Shown here: one piece after another, positions 1-6,334 of the stretch
Position numbering within the stretch: position 1 is the first letter of the stretch
Layout: every line of letters begins with the position of its first letter
From: JBBDSV01 sp040904785
Lineage (GTDB): Bacteria > Actinomycetota > Nitriliruptoria > Nitriliruptorales > Nitriliruptoraceae
NCBI GenBank assembly: GCA_040904785.1
Contig: JBBDSV010000071.1
Span: forward strand, 1 to 24,532
DNA: 24,532 bases
Reading direction: 5' to 3'
Position numbers and translations under genes: made by a program
Notes under the pieces: model-generated
Told to the model about the DNA's origin: nothing
The model's database searches: none
The model's input: the letters and a program-made list of their open reading frames with translations, nothing else

Positions 1-160
1 CGACGCCGACGCGGATGCGTGCGGCGGTTCCCCAGGTAACGAACCCGTCATCGCCGGTGAGCCACACCGCGGGGTTCGAGACGTCAGGCACCAGATCGAG
101 CAGCGGCCGTGGGTCGTCGAGCACGTTCGTGCGGACGGTGAGCGCCGCTGCGGTCGACAT
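1..160 (-). CDS. menF: Isochorismate synthase, N-terminal fragment (probable)
   Basis: This is the first 53 codons of a gene that runs off the left edge; ATG is at 160 on the minus strand. The visible N-terminus contains DDGFVTWGTAARIRVG (about residues 37-52), which resembles the start of the chorismate-binding fold in actinobacterial isochorismate synthases, where a GDGxVxWGEAARx motif is usual. Isochorismate synthase converts chorismate to isochorismate, the first committed step of menaquinone head-group synthesis. The catalytic domain lies outside the window, so the call rests on this short motif and on context: menG, a MenJ-like reductase and a polyprenyl synthase are all nearby. The gene starts 5 bases after the stop of the MerR-like gene and is probably cotranscribed with it. 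It could be another chorismate-binding enzyme. Confidence 0.65.
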   Translation of the reverse strand, partial: MSTAAALTVRTNVLDDPRPLLDLVPDVSNPAVWLTGDDGFVTWGTAARIRVGV

Positions 161-165
161 GCGCG

Positions 166-663
166 CTAGGTCGTGGCGTCGTCGCCCGTGATCCGGGCGA
201 GCGCGGTGGCGAGCAGGCGCCGGCGCAGGTGGTGCGCGACGAGCTGTTCAGTAGCGGGAAGCATGCGCTGGTAGGCCGTCACCAGGCGGTCACCGACGTC
301 CCCGTCGGCGGTGCCGTGCAGGGGGTCGCGAACGAACCGTAGGAATGCGTCCACCGCGGGCGTGGCGATCGCGGCAACGGCCGTGTCGGTGTGTCGTGCG
401 ATCTCGAGCAGTTCGCTCAGGGGAAGTCCGGCGTCGAGGAGGACAAGGCCGGCACGTACGGCGCGAACGTCGGCTTCGGAGAATCGAGGGGTGCCGTGCT
501 CGTCGACATGGTGCGGCAGCAGCAGTCCGGCGCGGGCGACCGCGTCCAGAAGCGCCGGCGTGGCGCCGGTCTGCTGGGCGAGGTCATCGAGGGTGTAGGG
601 CGCGTTCTCGTCGTCGGCGACGGCGGAGACGAGCGCCTCGTCGGCGGGATCGAGTGGGGCCAT
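166..663 (-). CDS. MerR-like helix-turn-helix regulator
   Basis: A 165-residue protein starting at MAPLDPADE (ATG at 661-663). Residues about 22-75 form a MerR-type winged helix: YTLDDLAQQTGATPALLDA gives the helix-turn-helix, followed by the wing (GTPRFSEADVRAVR) and a helix with AGLPLSELLEIA. The usual aromatic pair after the recognition helix is missing (LLDAVARAGLL), so it is a divergent member. The C-terminal half is a helical domain ending in LVAHHLRRRLLATALARI, with no recognisable ligand-binding Cys set. A longer reading frame extends upstream to 1293 but is only antisense to menG. The gene is divergent from menG with a gap of about 40 bp and lies just before menF, so a role in controlling menaquinone genes is a reasonable inference. 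The effector is unknown. Confidence 0.75.
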   Translation of the reverse strand: MAPLDPADEALVSAVADDENAPYTLDDLAQQTGATPALLDAVARAGLLLPHHVDEHGTPRFSEADVRAVRAGLVLLDAGLPLSELLEIARHTDTAVAAIATPAVDAFLRFVRDPLHGTADGDVGDRLVTAYQRMLPATEQLVAHHLRRRLLATALARITGDDATT

Positions 664-702
664 GCGGCGAAGGTAGCCTCGCCGCTGGGGCACGTCGCCG
701 CC
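664..702. promoter_or_regulatory. Divergent promoter region of the MerR-like gene and menG
   Basis: This 39-bp gap separates two divergent genes. On the minus strand, TACCTT (675-670) is a TANNNT -10 box only six bases from the ATG at 663, the spacing typical of leaderless actinobacterial transcripts. On the plus strand, TAGCCT (674-679) overlaps it and is preceded 18 bp upstream by a weak -35 (TCGAGT, 650-655). The -35 for the minus-strand promoter is not recognisable. The overlap of the two -10 boxes suggests that the two transcripts compete, or that one regulator controls both. This is an inference from short motifs. Confidence 0.35.
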
Positions 703-1461
703 GTGCCGCACGAGACGATCGGGACGGGTGTGCCAGATCACGTCGAGCTGCCTGCGCCGGGACGGTCCGGCAAGGACGCGGCACTCGTCCAGGCGATGTT
801 CGACCGGGTCGCACCCCGTTACGACCGCACGAACACGGCGCTGTCGCTGGGACAGGATGCGCAGTGGCGGCGCATCACGGCCGCTGCGGCATCCCCGGCT
901 GGCGCGCGCGTGCTCGACGTCGCCTCGGGGCCGGGAAACGTCGCCCGGCAGCTCGTCGCCGATGGCGCAGCATTCGTGGTCGCACTCGACCTGTCGCTGC
1001 AGATGCTCGGCGCCGGTTCCCGGGATCGCGGCGATGACCTTGCGTTCGTCAACGCCGATGCGTTGATGCTGCCGTTCGCGGACGCGACGTTCGACGCGGT
1101 GACGATCTCGTTTGGGTTGCGAAACGTGCCCGATCCGCAGGCAGCGTTGGCCGAGTTCGCTCGCGTGACACGTCCCGGTGGACGTCTCGTCGTGTGCGAG
1201 TTCGCCGCACCGAGGGCAGCCTGGTTTCGGGTCCTCTACCAGCGGTATCTCGTCGGGCTGCTGCCGCGCATCGCGCGGCGGGTGTCGTCGCATGGGGCGG
1301 CGTACCAGTATTTGGCGGATTCCATTCTCGCGTGGCCGTCACGACGGGAAGTGGCCGACTGGATCTCCGATGCCGGGTATCGCGATGTGCGGGTGCGGGA
1401 TTGCAGTGGCGGGATCGTCGCGATCCACCGCGGGGTGCGGATGGCGTCCGATGGTGACTAG
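703..1461 (+). CDS. menG: Demethylmenaquinone methyltransferase (UbiE/MenG family)
   Basis: This class I SAM-dependent methyltransferase performs the C-methylation of demethylmenaquinone to menaquinone. It is 252 residues long from GTG 703, a normal size for the family. The family signature MFDRVAPRYDRTNTALS is at residues 32-48, the SAM motif I VLDVASGPGNVA at 70-81, the post-I acidic residue in VVALDLS, FGLRNVPD (137-144) marks the UbiE family, and RVTRPGGRLVVCEF is at 154-167. The start is uncertain: GTG 730 is equally plausible and has a GGGA-like site just upstream, which would remove nine residues. Ubiquinone genes are not seen, and the neighbouring isochorismate synthase argues for menaquinone. 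It is followed by the Rex-like palindrome and the MenJ-like gene. Confidence 0.9.
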   Translation: MPHETIGTGVPDHVELPAPGRSGKDAALVQAMFDRVAPRYDRTNTALSLGQDAQWRRITAAAASPAGARVLDVASGPGNVARQLVADGAAFVVALDLSLQMLGAGSRDRGDDLAFVNADALMLPFADATFDAVTISFGLRNVPDPQAALAEFARVTRPGGRLVVCEFAAPRAAWFRVLYQRYLVGLLPRIARRVSSHGAAYQYLADSILAWPSRREVADWISDAGYRDVRVRDCSGGIVAIHRGVRMASDGD

Positions 1462-1464
1462 ACT
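1459..1464 (+). promoter_or_regulatory. Possible -10 box for the menJ-like gene
   Basis: TAGACT overlaps the menG stop codon and fits the TANNNT -10 pattern. No good -35 is seen 17-18 bp upstream. A start near 1471 would put the Rex-like palindrome at about +5 to +22, a suitable place for a repressor to block transcription. The assignment rests on position and a short motif. Confidence 0.35.
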
Positions 1465-1474
1465 GCCCGCAAGA

Positions 1475-1492
1475 TCGTGAAAAGTTTCACGA
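1475..1492. promoter_or_regulatory. Rex-type operator candidate (18-bp palindrome)
   Basis: TCGTGAAAAGTTTCACGA is an inverted repeat with 8-bp arms around a central AG. Against the Rex operator consensus (TTGTGAA-N4-TTCACAA) it matches 12 of 14 fixed positions, and the two mismatches are symmetric. Rex is the NADH/NAD+-sensing repressor of respiratory genes in Gram-positive bacteria, including nuo and cyd in Streptomyces. The site sits in the short gap between menG and the MenJ-like gene, just after a possible -10 box. It is unlikely to be a terminator: the loop would be only two bases and no T-run follows. Confidence 0.6.
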
Positions 1493-1514
1493 AGTGCCTG
1501 ATCAAGGTGTCCAC

Positions 1515-2792
1515 ATGGCCGATTCCGTGCCGCACGACGTGCCGACGTCGGCCGACGTCGTCGTGGTCGGTGCCGGTCCCGGCGGGGCCGCCGCGGCCGC
1601 GCACCTCGCGCGTCGCGGCCGGCAGGTCGTGCTGCTGGAGAAGGACCGGTTTCCCCGCGACAAGGTCTGCGGCGACGGGCTGACGCCGCGCGTCGTGAAG
1701 GCCCTGCTCGATCTCGACATGGTCGATGAGGCGCATGGCCGCGTCGAGGGCTGGGCAACACAGCGGGGATTGCGGATCCACGGTGGACACACCGTTATGG
1801 AGCTCGCCTGGCCCGAGCTCGACGACTGGCCGTCCTGGGGGGCGACCGCGACTCGGCGCGTGTTCGACGATGCGGTCGCACGTCGAGCCGTACGTGCCGG
1901 TGCCCTGCTCGTCGAAGGTGCCCGCGTGACGGGGCCGTTGTGGCGAGCCGACGACCGTCGCGTCTGTGGCGTCGCTTGGCGTGATGCCGGCGATCGCATG
2001 CATGAACTTCGTGCCCCGGTTGTGGTCGCGGCCGACGGCGCAAGCGGGACGTTTGCTCGCCAACTCGGATCGCACCGCCGCGCCGACCGGCCGATGGCGG
2101 TCGCTGCACGGACCTACTACACCTCGTCGAAGTCCTCGGACGTGTGGATGAGCTCCTTCCTCGACCTGCGTGATCGTCACGGCGATCTGCTGTCGGGGTA
2201 CGGCTGGGTGTTCCCGCTCGACGACGGCACGATCAACGTTGGTCTCGGACTGCTGTCGACGTCGAAGGAGTTCGGCGCCATCGACTACCGCCGGCTACTG
2301 GCGGCGTGGGCCGGTGGACTCGCGGACGACTGGGAAACGACGCCCGACAACCAGGTCGGGCCGATCACGTCGGGTCCGATCCCGATGGCGTTCAATCGCA
2401 CGCCGCTGCACCAGAACGGCGTGCTCCTGGTCGGGGATGCGGGCGGGATGGTCAATCCGTTCAACGGTGAGGGCATCTCGTACGCGATGGAAGCCGGTGC
2501 ACTCGCCGCCGAGGTGGCCGACGAGGCGATCCGCCGGTCGAGCACGGCCGTACTCGACCGTTACGACACCGAACTGCGCCAGCGCTGGGGCGGGTACTAC
2601 ACGCTCGGCAGGGCCTTCACGGCCCTGGTGGGCAATCCGGCCGTCATGCAGGTGTGCACCGAATACGGCATGCCGTATCGGCCGTTGATGGAGTTCGTGC
2701 TCAAGCTGATGGCCCACCTGACCGATACGCGACCCAAGGACGCTCACGACGTGATCATCAACACGCTGCAACGTCTCGCACCGGCGGCCTGA
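1515..2792 (+). CDS. menJ: FAD-dependent geranylgeranyl-reductase family protein, MenJ-like
   Basis: A 425-residue flavoprotein of the geranylgeranyl reductase family. The N-terminus has a Rossmann FAD-binding motif VVVVGAGPGGAAAA (residues 15-28), the family motif KVCGDGLTPR (50-59), and a second FAD motif GVLLVGDAGGMVNPFNGEGI in the C-terminal half. ATG 1515 is preferred over an in-frame GTG at 1494 because AAGGTG (1504-1509) precedes it at good spacing. In mycobacteria the related MenJ saturates one isoprene unit of the menaquinone tail and lies near menG and a polyprenyl synthase. The same three partners occur here, so tail reduction of menaquinone is the favoured role. An archaeal-type lipid or carotenoid-precursor reductase remains possible from sequence alone. 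A nuo operon begins about 100 bp downstream. Confidence 0.8.
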   Translation: MADSVPHDVPTSADVVVVGAGPGGAAAAAHLARRGRQVVLLEKDRFPRDKVCGDGLTPRVVKALLDLDMVDEAHGRVEGWATQRGLRIHGGHTVMELAWPELDDWPSWGATATRRVFDDAVARRAVRAGALLVEGARVTGPLWRADDRRVCGVAWRDAGDRMHELRAPVVVAADGASGTFARQLGSHRRADRPMAVAARTYYTSSKSSDVWMSSFLDLRDRHGDLLSGYGWVFPLDDGTINVGLGLLSTSKEFGAIDYRRLLAAWAGGLADDWETTPDNQVGPITSGPIPMAFNRTPLHQNGVLLVGDAGGMVNPFNGEGISYAMEAGALAAEVADEAIRRSSTAVLDRYDTELRQRWGGYYTLGRAFTALVGNPAVMQVCTEYGMPYRPLMEFVLKLMAHLTDTRPKDAHDVIINTLQRLAPAA

Positions 2793-2804
2793 CATGACGT
2801 GTCA
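2790..2804. promoter_or_regulatory. Imperfect palindrome upstream of the nuoA promoter
   Basis: TGACATGACGTGTCA overlaps the menJ-like stop codon. The outer TGACA/TGTCA arms are perfect, and 12 of 15 positions are symmetric. It ends 14 bp upstream of the proposed -35 hexamer of nuoA, where an activator could bind. No matching regulator family is recognised, and it may be chance. Confidence 0.3.
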
Positions 2805-2818
2805 CCGGATGGGTCGTC

Positions 2819-2848
2819 TTGCGAGGCGAACCGGGCGCGCCCTACCGT
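2819..2848 (+). promoter_or_regulatory. Candidate nuoA promoter
   Basis: TTGCGA (2819-2824), an 18-bp spacer and TACCGT (2843-2848) form a sigma-70-like promoter in the 104-bp gap between the MenJ-like gene and nuoA. Transcription would start near 2855, leaving a leader of about 40 bases that contains the Shine-Dalgarno AAGGGGA (2885-2891). The second nuo cluster has the same arrangement with the same spacer length. The complex I operon may therefore have its own promoter as well as read-through from menJ. Confidence 0.45.
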
Positions 2849-2896
2849 TGGCGACCGCGCCACGGGTGCATTCGCTGCGGTCGGAAGGGGACGGAA

Positions 2897-3256
2897 ATGG
2901 TCGGTGAGTTCCTTCCGGTCCTGCTGCTGCTGATCGTCGCGACGGCGTTCGCCGTCGGTTCGGTCGCGGTCTCGAGCCTCGTCGGCCCGCGCATGCCCAA
3001 TCCCACCAAGTTGTCGGCCTACGAGTGTGGCAACGAGCCGCTCGCCGACGTGACCTCGGCGCGATTCTCGGTCAAGTTCTATCTCGTCGCGATGCTCTTC
3101 CTCGTCTTCGACATCGAGGCGGTCTTCGTCTATCCGTGGGCGGTCGTCTTCCGGGAGCTCGGATGGTTCGGATTGGGCCAGATGACCGTGTTCATCGGGA
3201 TCCTCGGCGTCGCGTTTCTCTACGAAATCGGTCGGGGAGGCCTCGAATGGGACTAG
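2897..3256 (+). CDS. nuoA: NADH-quinone oxidoreductase subunit A
   Basis: A small membrane subunit of complex I, 119 residues, the usual length. Three hydrophobic segments lie at about residues 5-29, 62-84 and 93-110. The conserved loop YECGNEP (residues 42-48, Cys44), which switches during turnover near the quinone cavity in complex I, is intact, as are the acidic residues in FDIEAVF (Asp72, Glu74). ATG 2897 follows AAGGGGA; an upstream in-frame start at 2819 would add a hydrophilic, non-conserved leader and is rejected. The gene overlaps nuoB by 10 bases. It is the first gene of the canonical nuo operon and anchors the hinge between the peripheral and membrane arms. Confidence 0.95.
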   Translation: MVGEFLPVLLLLIVATAFAVGSVAVSSLVGPRMPNPTKLSAYECGNEPLADVTSARFSVKFYLVAMLFLVFDIEAVFVYPWAVVFRELGWFGLGQMTVFIGILGVAFLYEIGRGGLEWD

Positions 3257-3735
3257 AGAGCAAACTTCCCAACGGCATCCTGCTGACCAACGTAGAACGA
3301 TTCGTGAACTACAGCCGCTCGACATCGTTGTGGCCGGCGACCTTCGGACTCGCGTGTTGCGCGATCGAGATGATGGCAACCGGCGGGCCGCGCCACGACA
3401 TGTCGCGATTCGGCATGGAGGTCTTCCGAGCGTCGCCGCGGCAGGCCGACCTGATGATCGTTGCCGGGCGGGTCTCGCACAAGATGGCCCCGATTCTGCG
3501 GCGGATCTACGACCAGATGTCCGACCCGAAGTGGGTGCTGTCGATGGGCGTCTGCGCGACGTCCGGGGGCATGTTCAACAACTATGCGCTGGTGCAGGGC
3601 GTCGACCACGTCGTGCCGGTGGACATGTATGTGCCCGGATGTCCTCCGCGTCCGGAGATGCTCCTCGACGGGATTCTCAAGCTGCACGCCAAGATCCGGG
3701 GCGAGACGTTTGCCGACCAGGCGGCGCGCGCATGA
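3247..3735 (+). CDS. nuoB: NADH-quinone oxidoreductase subunit B
   Basis: The subunit that carries Fe-S cluster N2, the last cluster before menaquinone. It is 162 residues. N2 ligands are Cys37-Cys38 (LACCAIEM), Cys103 (GVCATSGGMF) and Cys132 (VPGCPPRPE). The quinone-proximal motif VFRASPRQAD (59-68) is the usual one, so this copy looks like a standard respiratory NuoB. It overlaps nuoA by 10 bases and nuoC by 4 bases (ATGA), which implies translational coupling. Compare the divergent paralogue at 20598-21131. Confidence 0.97.
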   Translation: MGLESKLPNGILLTNVERFVNYSRSTSLWPATFGLACCAIEMMATGGPRHDMSRFGMEVFRASPRQADLMIVAGRVSHKMAPILRRIYDQMSDPKWVLSMGVCATSGGMFNNYALVQGVDHVVPVDMYVPGCPPRPEMLLDGILKLHAKIRGETFADQAARA

Positions 3736-4322
3736 CGACGCCGCTGACGAACGCCGAACTCGCCGAGAAATTGACGACATCGTTCGGTGGTGTCGAGACC
3801 TCAGAACGGTACGGCGAGCTCACCGTCCACGTCGGCGCCGATCAGCTGGTCGATGTCCTGCGATTCGCCAAGTCCGAGCTCGCGTGTGAGTTGCTCGCTG
3901 ACCTCGGCGGGGTGCACTGGCCGGCCGGCGACCATGTCATCGACCGCCAGCCGTCGACGACGGGCTGGCCCGAGTACCGGGTCTCGCGTGACGAGGGCGT
4001 GATCGAGGTGCTCTACATCCTGCGTTCGGTCACGCGCAACCACTGGTTCCGTGTCGCCGTCGCCACACCCGACGACGCGCCTCGGTTGCCCTCGGTCACC
4101 GGGGTGTACGAGACGGCGAACTTCCACGAGCGCGAGGTCTACGACTTCTTCGGTGTCGAGTTCACCGGGCACCCGGCACTGACACGCATTCTCATGCCGG
4201 ATGACTGGTTGGGTCATCCGCACCGCAAGGACTATCCGCTCGGCGGCGTGGACATCGAGTACCACAACGGCAAGTTCATCCCGCCTCCGCACGAACGTGA
4301 TCTGCGGGAGGTGGTCGAATGA
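3732..4322 (+). CDS. nuoC: NADH-quinone oxidoreductase subunit C
   Basis: A peripheral-arm subunit of 196 residues without cofactors that helps hold NuoD and NuoI in the connecting module. The family signature is at residues 132-169, with FHEREVYDFFGVEFTGHP followed by RILMPDDW and HPHRKDYPL. The C-terminus ends soon after this signature, as is usual. It is separate from nuoD, unlike the fused nuoCD of enterobacteria. The start ATG overlaps the nuoB stop (ATGA), and its stop overlaps the nuoD start the same way. Confidence 0.96.
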   Translation: MTTPLTNAELAEKLTTSFGGVETSERYGELTVHVGADQLVDVLRFAKSELACELLADLGGVHWPAGDHVIDRQPSTTGWPEYRVSRDEGVIEVLYILRSVTRNHWFRVAVATPDDAPRLPSVTGVYETANFHEREVYDFFGVEFTGHPALTRILMPDDWLGHPHRKDYPLGGVDIEYHNGKFIPPPHERDLREVVE

Positions 4323-5599
4323 GCGTGACGCCCCCCGACGTCTTCGTCGATGGTGCCGACTGGGAATCGGTGGTGGACGCCGTCGTCGACGACCGACTGA
4401 CCGTCAACATGGGTCCCCAGCATCCGTCGACCCATGGCGTCTTGCGGCTGGTGCTGGAACTCGACGGCGAGACGGTCACCCACCTGCATCCGGTTATCGG
4501 CTATCTCCACACGGGGATCGAGAAGAACGCTGAATACCGCACGTGGGTCCAGGGCTGCACCTACTTCACCCGGATGGACTACCTCGCCCCGCTGTTCAAC
4601 GAACTCGCGTTCTGCCTCGGCACCGAGAAGTTGCTCGGTATCGAGGTTCCGGAACGCGCCAGCGCGGTGCGGGTGATTCTGACGGAGTTCAACCGGATCG
4701 CCAGCCACCTCGTGTGGCTCGCGACGGGCGGCATGGAGCTCGGGTCGACGACGATGATGACGTTCGGATTCCGCGAGCGGGAACACATCCTCGATCTCTT
4801 CGAGTCGCAGTCGGGGCTGCGGATGAACCACGCCTACATCCGGCCGGGCGGGCTCGCGCAGGACGTCACCGACGACTTCGTCGAACGCTGCGAGTCGTTG
4901 CTGCGGCTGCTGCCGGAGAAGATCGGCGAGTACGAGGACCTGCTGCTCAACAACCCGATCTGGCGTGACCGGCTCGAGGGCGTCGGGGTCCTCTCGGCCG
5001 AACGGTGCCTCGAGCTCGGCGTGACCGGTCCGCTGTTGCGTGCCGCCGGTTCCGTGTGGGATCTGCGCAAGTCGCAGCCATACGCCGGCATCGACCAGTA
5101 CGACTTCGACGTCGCCACGCACACCGACGCGGATTCCTATGCCCGCTTCCTCGTGCGCCTCGAAGAGATGCGGCAGTCGCTCAAGATCATCCGCCAGGCC
5201 CTCGATCGCCTCCCCGGCGGCCGGGTCATGGTCGACGACAAGAGCATCGCCTGGCCGTCCCAGCAGTCGCTCGGCGCCGACGGTGTCGGCAACGACCCCG
5301 CATACATCCGCCACATCATGGGCGAGTCGATGGAGGCGTTGATCAACCACTTCAAGTTGGTCACCCAGGGATTCACCGTCCCGGCCGGCCAGGTGTACGT
5401 GCCGGTCGAGTCTCCACGCGGGGAACTGGGCTACGCGATCACGTCGGTCGGCACGAACAAGCCCTACCGCGTCCATGTGCGCGAGCCCAGCTTCGTCAAC
5501 TTGCAGGCGGCCAATGAGATGACCGCCGGCCACATGGTGGCCGATGTCATCGCCGTTGTGGCCTCCATCGATCCCGTCATGGGCGGCGTCGACCGATAA
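4319..5599 (+). CDS. nuoD: NADH-quinone oxidoreductase subunit D
   Basis: The 49-kDa-type subunit, 426 residues, that forms the quinone-reduction site with NuoB. The quinone-site loop NMGPQHPSTHGVLRL has His35 and His39, and the quinone head-group tyrosine is present as Tyr88 in TRMDYLAP. Other conserved blocks are YIRPGG (173-178), ESPRGELGY (364-372) and the C-terminal DPVMGGVDR. These are all standard for a functional menaquinone-reducing complex I and serve as the reference for the divergent NuoD2. A strong Shine-Dalgarno, GGAGG (4307-4311), lies at the end of nuoC, and the ATG overlaps the nuoC stop. Confidence 0.97.
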   Translation: MSVTPPDVFVDGADWESVVDAVVDDRLTVNMGPQHPSTHGVLRLVLELDGETVTHLHPVIGYLHTGIEKNAEYRTWVQGCTYFTRMDYLAPLFNELAFCLGTEKLLGIEVPERASAVRVILTEFNRIASHLVWLATGGMELGSTTMMTFGFREREHILDLFESQSGLRMNHAYIRPGGLAQDVTDDFVERCESLLRLLPEKIGEYEDLLLNNPIWRDRLEGVGVLSAERCLELGVTGPLLRAAGSVWDLRKSQPYAGIDQYDFDVATHTDADSYARFLVRLEEMRQSLKIIRQALDRLPGGRVMVDDKSIAWPSQQSLGADGVGNDPAYIRHIMGESMEALINHFKLVTQGFTVPAGQVYVPVESPRGELGYAITSVGTNKPYRVHVREPSFVNLQAANEMTAGHMVADVIAVVASIDPVMGGVDR

Positions 5600-5617
5600 C
5601 CGAAGGAACGATCACAG

Positions 5618-6334
5618 ATGCCGATCTCTGAGGAGACGCGCCGAGACGCCGAGCGTCTCGTTCAGCGCTATCCCGTCGCCCGCGCGGCGTTGCTCCCGCT
5701 GCTGCATCTCGTGCAGTCCGACGAGGGGTTCGTCAGTGACGACGGCATCGCGTTCTGTGCTGAGGCGGTCGGCATCAGTCACGCCGAGGCCAAGGCGGTA
5801 GCCACGTTCTACACCATGTACAAGCGCGAAGAGTTCGGCGACTACCTGCTCAGCGTCTGCACGAATCCGACGTGCAAGATTGCGGGCGGCCAAGAGATCT
5901 ACGACCGTCTGCTCGACGCGTGCGGAGGACACGTCGACCCCGAAGGCTCGGGCGTGATGGTCGAACACGTCGAGTGTCTCGGCATCTGTGATGCCGCCCC
6001 GGTCGTGCAGATCAACTACGAGATGTACGGGCCGGTCGCTCCCGACGAGGCCGCCGAACTGCTCGACAAGGCCAAGGCCGGTGACCCGCCACCGTCGAAC
6101 GTTTCCGGGCACACACCGGCAACATTCCGCGCCGTTGAGCGCGAGCTGTCGGGCATCGACGACGGGGTCGACGAGCACCTCATCGATGCTGCGCGTGCGC
6201 AGGCCGCCGCCGATGTCCCGCCGGCGTATCGCTCGGGCGAGACCGACATTCCGGTGACGCATCCGGGGGGCGACCCTGCGGGGCACGGAGGCGCGATCTT
6301 CCGGGCGGCAAACTCCGAGGAGGCGTCTGCATGA
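5618..6334 (+). CDS. nuoE: NADH-quinone oxidoreductase subunit E
   Basis: A thioredoxin-fold subunit of the NADH-oxidising module that holds the [2Fe-2S] cluster N1a. Ligands are Cys81 and Cys86 (C-x4-C in SVCTNPTCKI) and Cys120 and Cys124 (C-x3-C in VECLGICDAA). It is 238 residues, about 70 more than the enterobacterial protein. The extra part (from about residue 150) is hydrophilic and ends in a Gly/His/Ala-rich tail; similar extensions occur in actinobacterial NuoE. The start ATG 5618 follows GAAGGAA, in an 18-base gap after nuoD that is the largest inside the operon. It overlaps nuoF by 4 bases. Confidence 0.96.
   Translation: MPISEETRRDAERLVQRYPVARAALLPLLHLVQSDEGFVSDDGIAFCAEAVGISHAEAKAVATFYTMYKREEFGDYLLSVCTNPTCKIAGGQEIYDRLLDACGGHVDPEGSGVMVEHVECLGICDAAPVVQINYEMYGPVAPDEAAELLDKAKAGDPPPSNVSGHTPATFRAVERELSGIDDGVDEHLIDAARAQAAADVPPAYRSGETDIPVTHPGGDPAGHGGAIFRAANSEEASA

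Noticed and set aside
391..702. Upstream plus-strand extension of the menG reading frame.
   Set aside because: It runs antisense through the MerR-like gene and the divergent gap, and the family starts only shortly before the MFDRVAPRYD motif.
664..1293. N-terminal extension of the MerR-like frame on the minus strand.
   Set aside because: It is antisense to menG, lacks domain similarity, and a leaderless-type -10 box precedes the ATG at 663.
1475..1492. The palindrome considered as a menG terminator.
   Set aside because: The loop would be two bases, the stem is not G/C-rich, and no T-run follows; the match to a Rex operator is better.
1494..1514. GTG at 1494 as the start of the MenJ-like gene.
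   Set aside because: It directly follows the operator palindrome and has no suitable ribosome site, while AAGGTG precedes ATG 1515 at normal spacing.
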